DNA of 12,019 nucleotides from an uncultured Prevotellaceae bacterium. GTDB lineage: Bacteria; Bacteroidota; Bacteroidia; Bacteroidales; Bacteroidaceae. A program made the translations under genes and the position numbers. Shown here one piece after another: positions 6,580 to 12,019 of this stretch. Positions within the stretch are counted from its first letter, which is position 1, and each line of letters starts with the position of its first letter. The notes below the pieces were generated by a model, which did no database searches, was not told the DNA's origin, and saw only the letters and a list, made by a program, of their open reading frames with translations. Location of the stretch: assembly GCA_958404085.1 (NCBI GenBank), contig CATXZX010000012.1:1-12019 (forward strand), given 5' to 3'.

Positions 6580-7644
6580 TTATAAGACTCCTTTGCTTGA
6601 AGGTAACTGCATGTGGAAAGCATCGCGGCGGACTGCCATTTTTATCGCACGTGCAAAGGCCTTGAAGATTCCCTCGATTTTATGATGTTCGTTCGTTCCT
6701 CTCGCTTGCACGTTCAGGTTCATCTTTGCGGCATCGCTCAGGCTCTTGAAGAAATGCAAAAACATCTCAGTCGGCATTTCTCCTATTTTTTCTCTTTTGA
6801 ATTCGGCGTCCCACACCATCCACGGACGTCCACCAAAATCCAAGACAACCTGACACAAGCTATCGTCCATCGGGAGCGTATAGCCGTAGCGCTCTATACC
6901 GCGTTTATTTCCCAATGCTTTCAACAGACATTCTCCCAATGCCAACGCCGTATCTTCTATCGTATGATGCTCATCGACATTCAAATCGCCCCTCACACGA
7001 ATTTCTATATCCATACCTCCATGCTTTCCCAATTGATCCAGCATATGATCGAAAAAACCGATACCCGTCGATATTTCACTCTGTCCTGTTCCATCTAAAT
7101 TCAGGCAAACGAAAACATCCGTTTCATGCGTAACACGATGCACCTCGGCCGAACGTTCCCCTCCGAGTAATGTTTCTGCAATTTCCTTCCATCCGAATGT
7201 TTCGGATATAGTCAAGGATTTACATCCCAGATTCTTGGCCAATTGAGCGTCCGTCTGACGGTCACCGATAACATAGGATGCCGACAAATCGTATGCACCG
7301 TTCATATATGCTTTCAGCATAGCCGTCCCCGGCTTTCGGGTTGGAGCATTTTCATGGGGGAATGTTCTGTCAATCAAGATGTCGCTGAACTTTACGCCTT
7401 CCGCCTCCAAACTTTTTATCACGAAGTTCTGTACCGGCCAAAAGGTTTCTTCAGGAAAAGAAGAAGTCCCCAATCCATCCTGATTGCTGACCATTACTAA
7501 TTCATAATCCAATTTTTCACTTATCAGACTCAGATAACGGAAAACACCGGGCATAAACTCCAATTTTTCGAACGCATCGATTTGTTCGTCAGCGGGTTCC
7601 TTGATCAAAGTTCCGTCTCGATCTATAAATAAAGCTCTTTTCAT
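6580..7644 (-). CDS. hisB: Bifunctional histidinol-phosphatase / imidazoleglycerol-phosphate dehydratase
   Basis: A 354-residue two-domain enzyme carrying out steps 6 (IGP dehydratase) and 8 (histidinol-phosphate phosphatase) of histidine synthesis. The N-terminal HAD phosphatase domain (1-165) has the nucleophile motif DRDGTL (Asp8, Asp10), VSNQDGLG (52-59), RKP (103-105) and GDRQTD (127-132). The C-terminal dehydratase domain (166-354) has FFDHMLDQLGKHG (197-209), DEHHTIEDTALALG (224-237) and ARGTNEHHKIEG (314-325), with the two His-rich metal-binding motifs intact. Unusually, the phosphatase loop that in E. coli binds zinc (CPHLPADECDC type) reads DRTFPHENAPT (92-102) and has lost all its cysteines. 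The start overlaps the hisC stop as ATGA. The domain order is as in E. coli HisB. Confidence 0.97.
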   Translation of the reverse strand: MKRALFIDRDGTLIKEPADEQIDAFEKLEFMPGVFRYLSLISEKLDYELVMVSNQDGLGTSSFPEETFWPVQNFVIKSLEAEGVKFSDILIDRTFPHENAPTRKPGTAMLKAYMNGAYDLSASYVIGDRQTDAQLAKNLGCKSLTISETFGWKEIAETLLGGERSAEVHRVTHETDVFVCLNLDGTGQSEISTGIGFFDHMLDQLGKHGGMDIEIRVRGDLNVDEHHTIEDTALALGECLLKALGNKRGIERYGYTLPMDDSLCQVVLDFGGRPWMVWDAEFKREKIGEMPTEMFLHFFKSLSDAAKMNLNVQARGTNEHHKIEGIFKAFARAIKMAVRRDAFHMQLPSSKGVL

Positions 7645-8684
7645 TTTTCTTTATAATTACGTAATGCAGCCAACAGCACGCTATTTTCCTGCGAGGTACC
7701 GACCGTAACTCTTAAACAATTCTCACATAAAGTCACATTCGAGCGATTCCGTACAATAATACCTTGCTGAACCAAATACTCGTAAATTCTTACAGCATTT
7801 TTCATCCGTGCCAGGAAAAAATTGGAATCTGTCGGATATACATTCTCGCATATCGGCAACAACTTGAACGCCTCAATCAAACGGAATCGCTCGTCTATCA
7901 ACGTCTTTACCCATTTTTCTACATTAAAACGCTTTGTCAGCAAAATTTTTGCATACTCCTGAGTCAGCCGGTTTACATTATACGGATATTTTACCTTATT
8001 ATACAATGCAATTATTTCGGGCGATGCAAAGGCCATACCCAGGCGGATAGAAGCAGCTCCCCATGCTTTCGAAAATGTATTCAAGACTATCAGATTCGGA
8101 TATTTAGACAAATCCATGCGAAATGGCCTGACAGTCGAAAAATCGCTATATGCCTCGTCCACGATGACCACTCCATCAAAATTTTCCAATACCTTGATAA
8201 TTTCCGCACGATTCAAACTGTTTCCGGTGGGATTGTTCGGGGAACATATAAAGACCATTTTTGTATTCGCATCTACGGCAGCCAGCAAGTTCCGGGCATT
8301 TAATACAAAATGTTCATCCAGTAAAACCGGACGGTATTCAACATCATTGACCTCCGCACACACACGATACATACCATAAGTAGGTTCGATGGCTACGACA
8401 TTGTCTATACCGGGATTACAAAAGATTCGAAACGGCAGATCTATGGCCTCGTCACTACCATTTCCCAAAAAGATACAATCAGCCGGTACACCTTTCACTT
8501 TTGACAACTGTTCCTTTATATCACGCTGCAAAGGGTCCGGATAACGATTGTACGGATCATTGTACGGATTCTCATTGGCATCCAAAAAGACCGAAGCCTC
8601 AACACCATTATATTCATCCCGAGCCGAACTATATGGCTTCAAATTCCAGATATTCGGTCTCACTAATTCTTTCAAAGTTTTCAT
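7641..8684 (-). CDS. hisC: Histidinol-phosphate aminotransferase
   Basis: A PLP-dependent class I/II aminotransferase converting imidazole-acetol phosphate and glutamate to histidinol phosphate and 2-oxoglutarate, step 7 of the pathway. Its 347 residues match the family. Seen are LDANENPY (34-41), NGSDEAID (75-82) of the phosphate-binding region, SPNNPTG (148-154), VDEAYSDF (175-182, with Asp176 and Tyr179 facing PLP), and the PLP-lysine motif TFSKAWGAASIRLG (203-216, Lys206). Near the C-terminus come RNRSNV (312-317) and LRVTVGT (324-330), the substrate-phosphate side. It overlaps both hisD (upstream) and hisB (downstream) by 4 bp as ATGA, which implies translational coupling. Confidence 0.97.
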   Translation of the reverse strand: MKTLKELVRPNIWNLKPYSSARDEYNGVEASVFLDANENPYNDPYNRYPDPLQRDIKEQLSKVKGVPADCIFLGNGSDEAIDLPFRIFCNPGIDNVVAIEPTYGMYRVCAEVNDVEYRPVLLDEHFVLNARNLLAAVDANTKMVFICSPNNPTGNSLNRAEIIKVLENFDGVVIVDEAYSDFSTVRPFRMDLSKYPNLIVLNTFSKAWGAASIRLGMAFASPEIIALYNKVKYPYNVNRLTQEYAKILLTKRFNVEKWVKTLIDERFRLIEAFKLLPICENVYPTDSNFFLARMKNAVRIYEYLVQQGIIVRNRSNVTLCENCLRVTVGTSQENSVLLAALRNYKEK

Positions 8685-9973
8685 TTTATATCACGTAAGC
8701 TGTTTAACCGTATTGTCATCGCATTCTTATGCGCATCGAGGCTTTCATTGGCCGCCATACACTCCACAGCAGCTCCTATTTCGCGGATGCCTTCGGCCGT
8801 AAGTTCTTGGAATGTGATTTTACGCATAAAACTGTCCAAACACAGTCCACTGTATGCCTTTGCATATCCTTTTGTCGGTAACGTATGATTGGTTCCGGAA
8901 GCATAATCTCCGGCACTCTCACAACTATACGGACCAAGGAATACGGAACCTGCGTGCGTAATACGCTCTGCTATATCCTGATAATCTTTCATTACAATTA
9001 TCAGATGCTCCGGAGCGTACTCGTTCGTCAATTTTATAGCCTCATCCTTATCGTGCAATAATATAATTTTACTGTTCATCAAGGCCTTTTCGGCAATCTC
9101 CTTTCTGGGAAGAAGTTCCAGTTGCTCCGTCAAAGCCTCACAAACGGAATCTATCAATTCCTGCGAGGTCGTAACCAATAAAACCTGACTATCTACTCCG
9201 TGTTCAGCCTGACTCAATAAGTCAGCCGCGATAAAATCCGGATTTGCCGTTTCGTCTGCAAGAACCTCTACCTCACTCGGACCGGCAGGCATATCTATTG
9301 CCACATCCGACAACGATACCAATTGTTTGGCGGCAGTTACATACTGATTACCAGGACCAAATATCTTATCAACCTTCGATATACTTTCCGTTCCATAAGC
9401 CAAAGCCGCTATTGCCTGCGCCCCACCGACTTTAAACACATCGGTAACACCTGCAAGACGAGCTGCATATAAAATAGCAGGATGAATCCGTCCCCTGGAA
9501 TCCGGCGGCGTACACAACACAATCTCGCGGCAGCCTGCAATACGGGCAGGAATAGCCAACATAAGAACTGTTGAGAACAACGGAGCAGTACCACCGGGTA
9601 CATACAATCCGACTTTTTCTATCGGAACCGCCTTCTGCCAGCACCGAACTCCCGGACGCGTCTCCACTTCTATCGACATAAATTTTTGAGCTGCATGAAA
9701 AGCGGAAATATTCTCATAAGCCAACTTAATAGCGGCTTTCAATTCTTCCGAAACATGTGCGGAAGCCTCTTGATATTCCCAATCCGAAACTCGTAAATCG
9801 GTCAGGTCTACTTTATCGAACTTCTTTTCCCACATACGGAGAGCAGCATCACCGTTTTTCCGCACACTATCTAAAACTCCATTCACGACCTCAAACAAAG
9901 AGGTAACATCAAACGTAGGACGTTTCAACAAAGAATACCAATCTTCTGATGAAGGATCTGTAACAATACGCAT
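8681..9973 (-). CDS. hisD: Histidinol dehydrogenase
   Basis: A zinc- and NAD-dependent enzyme that oxidises histidinol in two steps to histidine, the last reactions of the pathway. The 430-residue product is full length. Family blocks are VGLYVPGGTAPLFSTVLM (121-138), KVGGAQAIAALAYGT (181-195), FGPGNQYV (205-212), DMPAGPSEV (227-235), DLLSQAEHG (251-259), EYAPEHL (318-324) and GDYASGTNHTLPT (355-367). By comparison with the known enzyme, zinc ligands are expected at Gln255, His258, Asp356 and His415, and the catalytic pair at Glu322-His323; all are present. It begins 11 bp after hisG and ends in a 4-bp overlap with hisC. Confidence 0.98.
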   Translation of the reverse strand: MRIVTDPSSEDWYSLLKRPTFDVTSLFEVVNGVLDSVRKNGDAALRMWEKKFDKVDLTDLRVSDWEYQEASAHVSEELKAAIKLAYENISAFHAAQKFMSIEVETRPGVRCWQKAVPIEKVGLYVPGGTAPLFSTVLMLAIPARIAGCREIVLCTPPDSRGRIHPAILYAARLAGVTDVFKVGGAQAIAALAYGTESISKVDKIFGPGNQYVTAAKQLVSLSDVAIDMPAGPSEVEVLADETANPDFIAADLLSQAEHGVDSQVLLVTTSQELIDSVCEALTEQLELLPRKEIAEKALMNSKIILLHDKDEAIKLTNEYAPEHLIIVMKDYQDIAERITHAGSVFLGPYSCESAGDYASGTNHTLPTKGYAKAYSGLCLDSFMRKITFQELTAEGIREIGAAVECMAANESLDAHKNAMTIRLNSLRDIK

Positions 9974-9984
9974 ACAATCATTTA

Positions 9985-10836
9985 TTAGAGTATCATTTTT
10001 TCAATTGGAAGCACCAGAATACCTTGAGCCCCCTTTTCCTTTAATTGCCCGATTATCTTCCAGAAACATTTCTCGTCCAATACTGTATGGATACTGCACC
10101 AGTCACTTTCGGCCAACGGCATCACGGTCGGACTCTTTATGCCGGGCAATACCGAGAGAATGCCGTCCACCTTATCGCGAGGAGCATTCATCAACACATA
10201 TTTTTTATCTTCCGCACTCTTGACCGCCTCCAAGCGAAACAACAGTTCCTCCAATATTTCACGTTTATACTGGCTCATGCCCTTATACCCGATCAACAGG
10301 GCCTCGCTCTGCATAACGACTTCCACTTCCTTCAGATTATTGCTGATCAATGTCGAACCGGAACTGACAATATCGAAGATGGCATCTGAAAGTCCGATGT
10401 TAGGAGAAATTTCCACAGACCCCGTAATGACATGTATGTCCGTATTTATGCCGTTTTGCTTCATGAAACGTTCCAAAATACCCGGATAAGAGGTCGCGAT
10501 TTTTTTATTTTCGAACCATTTCAGCCCCGTATATTCAATCGCCTTCGGTATGGCCAAAGAAAGACGGCATTTACTGATACCGAGCCTACGTATGATATCC
10601 GCATCTTCATTTCGTTCACAAAATTCATTCTCACCGACGATTCCCAAATCGGCCACTCCGCTCGCTACGCTCTGAGGTATATCGTCATCACGCAGAAAAA
10701 GCACTTCCAATGGAAAATTCGACGATTGTATCAACAACGTGCGTTTTGCGGAACTCAGTTTGATATCAGCCTCATTGAGCAAAGCCATCGTATCGTCATA
10801 AAGACGTCCTTTCGATTGTACAGCTATTCGTAACAT
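9985..10836 (-). CDS. hisG: ATP phosphoribosyltransferase, long form (HisG-L)
   Basis: Catalyses the first, committed step of histidine synthesis: ATP plus PRPP gives phosphoribosyl-ATP. The 283 residues show the long form: two periplasmic-binding-protein-like lobes (1-215) followed by an ACT-like C-terminal domain (about 216-283), to which histidine binds for feedback inhibition in this class; no HisZ partner is therefore needed. Motifs are IAVQSKGRL (4-12), DLGIVGEN (63-70) and the PRPP-binding signature DAIFDIVSSGSTLISNNL (151-168). It is the first structural gene of the operon and lies 42 bp beyond the attenuator hairpin and its T-run, so its expression should depend on read-through of that terminator. 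Confidence 0.97.
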   Translation of the reverse strand: MLRIAVQSKGRLYDDTMALLNEADIKLSSAKRTLLIQSSNFPLEVLFLRDDDIPQSVASGVADLGIVGENEFCERNEDADIIRRLGISKCRLSLAIPKAIEYTGLKWFENKKIATSYPGILERFMKQNGINTDIHVITGSVEISPNIGLSDAIFDIVSSGSTLISNNLKEVEVVMQSEALLIGYKGMSQYKREILEELLFRLEAVKSAEDKKYVLMNAPRDKVDGILSVLPGIKSPTVMPLAESDWCSIHTVLDEKCFWKIIGQLKEKGAQGILVLPIEKMIL

Positions 10837-10872
10837 ATTCTTTTTATTTATAATTACATCTCAAACTAAATT

Positions 10873-10901
10873 AAAAAAGGGCTCACCTCTTCGGTAAGCC
10901 C
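10873..10901 (-). terminator. his operon attenuator (intrinsic terminator, segments 3:4)
   Basis: On the minus strand GGGCTTACC (10901-10893) pairs with GGTGAGCCC (10887-10879) in a 9-bp stem with one T-G wobble and a GAAGA loop, followed by six T (10878-10873). This is a textbook Rho-independent terminator, but it lies between the operon promoter and hisG, after a His-rich leader ORF. It would therefore act as the regulated terminator of a transcription attenuator. Its 5' arm is also the 3' arm of the alternative antiterminator helix. Confidence 0.9.
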
Positions 10902-10952
10902 TCGTATGCTAAAATAACACTAAACCATCGCCTACCGAATTCAATCGTTAGG
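10890..10952 (-). promoter_or_regulatory. Antiterminator and pre-emptor helices of the his leader (segments 1, 2, 3)
   Basis: Segment 2, TTCGGTAGGC (10939-10930), can pair with GCTTACCGAA (10899-10890) in a 10-bp helix with one G-T wobble. This uses up the terminator's 5' arm. The first part of segment 2 can instead pair with segment 1, CCTAACG (10952-10946), with one mismatch, around the leader stop codon. Segment 1 begins directly after the four His codons, and segment 2 begins one base after the TGA. These positions let a ribosome stalled on His mask segment 1 (read-through) and a ribosome at the stop mask segment 2 (termination). The pairings are read from the sequence; the mechanism is inferred from the well-studied enterobacterial his leader. 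Confidence 0.8.
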
Positions 10953-10988
10953 ATGATGATGATGGAATGTAATGTTCAGACTTTTCAT
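10941..10988 (-). CDS. hisL: his operon leader peptide (MKSLNITFHHHHPND)
   Basis: A 15-codon ORF from ATG at 10988 to TGA at 10941. Residues 9-12 are four His codons in a row, all CAT (10964-10953), directly upstream of the attenuator and hisG. Such a peptide has no function as a product; its translation senses the level of charged tRNA-His. The start follows the predicted transcription start by only about 14 nt, with GAAGA just before the ATG as the only purine-rich element. Upstream in frame a TAA appears within nine codons without another ATG, so this start is the natural one. It was recognised from the His run plus terminator, not from homology. Confidence 0.88.
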   Translation of the reverse strand: MKSLNITFHHHHPND

Positions 10989-11007
10989 TCTTCGATTATT
11001 ATGCTTG

Positions 11008-11038
11008 CAAATTTAGTACTTTTACTACACTCCAGCAA
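11008..11038 (-). promoter_or_regulatory. his operon promoter (Bacteroidetes type)
   Basis: On the minus strand a TTG (11038-11036, preceded by C) and TAAATTTG (11015-11008) are separated by 20 bp. This fits the Bacteroides consensus of a TTTG-like -33 element and TAnnTTTG -7 with a 19-21 bp spacer. Transcription should begin near 11001-11004, giving a leader RNA of about 165-170 nt before hisG and a 5' UTR of about 14 nt for the leader peptide. It is the best promoter in the window, since both elements are present at the right distance. Confidence 0.75.
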
Positions 11039-11068
11039 GTAAATCCTAAAAAAAAGTTTTTACTATAC

Positions 11069-11087
11069 CTGTTGTAGAGTCCAACAG
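11069..11087 (-). terminator. Weak hairpin after the ATPase gene
   Basis: CTGTTG (11087-11082 on the minus strand) and CAACAG (11074-11069) form a 6-bp stem with a 7-nt loop, 15 bp past the ATPase stop. A run of eight T follows only after about 14 bases, so it is not a standard intrinsic terminator. It may still mark the 3' end of the ATPase transcript ahead of the his promoter. Confidence 0.3.
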
Positions 11088-11101
11088 CCACTGCAAAGTT
11101 A

Positions 11102-12019
11102 TTATATTCCCAATTCCTTTTTCAGCCACACTTTCATCACCGGATCGGAAATAACCGTCTGCCGTTTCTCAATTTCTATGAGTTCCTTTTTGACCAATGC
11201 CTTCTTTACGATACTTACATTTGCTGATGAACCAAGTTGATATTTTTGTAGAACTTCTTGTGTGGTAAACTCGCCATGAACCCCGTCTATAATGGCTCGC
11301 AAGAAATTCATCTGATAAGTAGTAAGGCTTTCGGTCTGTTTTTCAAACAATGGGGTATTCTGGTCGATAATATCTTGGTATGCCGCCTCAAAATCCTGTT
11401 CGGTAGCAATTCTATCCGTGTGTATCCATACCAACCACGCCAACTGTTGCACATAAGACGAGTGGTTATCCACTATTTGGCATATTTTTTCAGACAGTTC
11501 TCTTGAAACCTGCTTGCCCGTAGCTTTAAACCGGCCGCATATATAATCTACCCAATCCGATGTCCCGATTTTTGACAGATAAATGGCATCACCGAATTTA
11601 TAAAACGGCAGACTCTTTTTTTCGAACAGTTCATTCATCAAATGCTTCTTGCTACCGAACAAACAATAGGATACTGACTTTTGCAGTTGCCACACAGTTC
11701 GCAAGCGTTTTTGAAATGTCTTGGAATCCTTGAACTCGGCTATCTGTTGGAACTCGTCGATGCAGACGACGATATTGCAACCTTTCTTCTGCGCTATCTT
11801 TTCGGGGAGCTGCAGGATTTCATCACTATCGTTGCTCTTGGGATCTATTTCGAGCGATATGGAAAAATCTGTCATCGGATCTGCACCCATCGAGATTTTG
11901 GGGCTGATACGGGAAAGAAACAGTTTGATATTCTCCAGCCATTCGTCCACCTTCGAGGATGTTTGTTTGAGAACGGCGGAAGCAAAGGCATCGTAAAAAT
12001 CCCGGTCGCTACGGCATGA
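11102..12019 (-). CDS. AAA/STAND-type ATPase (archaeal-ATPase-like), N-terminus cut by window edge
   Basis: The frame is open from the window edge to the TAA at 11102, giving the last 305 residues; an internal GTG at 11950 is not a credible start because coding-like sequence continues upstream. The Walker B motif is visible as NIVVCIDEFQQI, with Asp-Glu encoded at about 11758-11753. After it come a sensor-like CLFGSKKHLM stretch, an alpha-helical lid (region around 11560-11400, including HSSYVQQLAWLVW), and a C-terminal winged-helix-like domain beginning near SLTTYQMNFLRAI and ending DPVMKVWLKKELGI. This order matches the PF01637-type ATPases common in Bacteroides, whose roles are mostly unknown. 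The Walker A P-loop lies outside the window. It ends 64 bp before the his -33 element on the same strand and is probably a separate unit. Confidence 0.8.
   Translation of the reverse strand, partial: SCRSDRDFYDAFASAVLKQTSSKVDEWLENIKLFLSRISPKISMGADPMTDFSISLEIDPKSNDSDEILQLPEKIAQKKGCNIVVCIDEFQQIAEFKDSKTFQKRLRTVWQLQKSVSYCLFGSKKHLMNELFEKKSLPFYKFGDAIYLSKIGTSDWVDYICGRFKATGKQVSRELSEKICQIVDNHSSYVQQLAWLVWIHTDRIATEQDFEAAYQDIIDQNTPLFEKQTESLTTYQMNFLRAIIDGVHGEFTTQEVLQKYQLGSSANVSIVKKALVKKELIEIEKRQTVISDPVMKVWLKKELGI

Noticed and set aside
10951..10964. GAT repeat on the plus strand as a microsatellite
   Set aside because: It is the reverse complement of the four CAT His codons of the leader peptide, which explains it fully.
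11094..11101. TAACTTTG on the minus strand right after the ATPase stop, matching TAnnTTTG
   Set aside because: No -33 element at proper spacing, and a far better promoter (both elements, 20-bp spacer) lies 80 bp downstream. A few chance matches to this 6-base pattern are expected in a window this size.

Overview
The window looks like a chromosomal segment of a Bacteroidetes bacterium, probably of the Bacteroides/Parabacteroides type. The evidence is the moderate-to-low GC content, promoter elements of the TAnnTTTG type, the lack of strong Shine-Dalgarno sequences, a lipoprotein with an acidic stretch after its lipid cysteine, a two-domain HisB and long-form HisG in a compact hisGDCB cluster, and the protein families present (C69 dipeptidase, DUF6359-type lipoprotein, Bacteroides-style AAA ATPase). 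Almost everything is on the minus strand; only rlmH and one orphan promoter point the other way. No IS element, CRISPR array, tRNA or rRNA was seen.

Left part (1-3933, minus strand): nadC (quinolinate phosphoribosyltransferase), then a secreted C69-family dipeptidase, then a phosphoglucomutase/phosphomannomutase whose C-terminus is cut by the left edge. The gaps are 31 and 52 bp, so they may be co-transcribed. A 93-bp divergent promoter region separates nadC from rlmH (4027-4500, plus strand). The rlmH start codon lies so close to its -7 element that the mRNA may be leaderless. The last 13 bases of rlmH overlap, tail to tail, the end of a secreted endonuclease/exonuclease/phosphatase-family protein (4488-5543, minus).

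Middle (5544-5912): a 369-bp gap with no ordinary gene. It holds a plus-strand promoter-like element, a 21-codon ORF, a perfect 14-bp palindrome, a strong bidirectional terminator hairpin and a 12-bp palindrome. It could be a small RNA unit plus the terminator of the genes arriving from the right. Next comes a small DUF6359-like lipoprotein (5913-6509, minus).

Histidine operon (6580-11038, minus strand): hisG, hisD, hisC and hisB are packed with an 11-bp gap and then two 4-bp ATGA overlaps. hisH, hisA, hisF and hisIE are not in the window. The highlight is the region in front of hisG. It has a good Bacteroidetes promoter (TTG, 20-bp spacer, TAAATTTG), a 15-codon leader ORF with four His codons in a row (MKSLNITFHHHHPND), and an intrinsic terminator followed by six T. 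A 10-bp antiterminator pairing and a pre-emptor pairing compete with the terminator for the same strands. This is a complete ribosome-mediated transcription attenuator built like the enterobacterial his leader. With plentiful histidine the leader ribosome should reach the stop codon and mask segment 2, allowing termination; with little charged tRNA-His it should stall on the His codons and favour read-through into hisGDCB. HisG also carries the C-terminal regulatory domain for feedback inhibition, so the pathway has control at both RNA and enzyme level.

Right edge (11102-12019, minus strand): the C-terminal 305 residues of an AAA/STAND-type ATPase with a visible Walker B motif; its Walker A lies outside the window.
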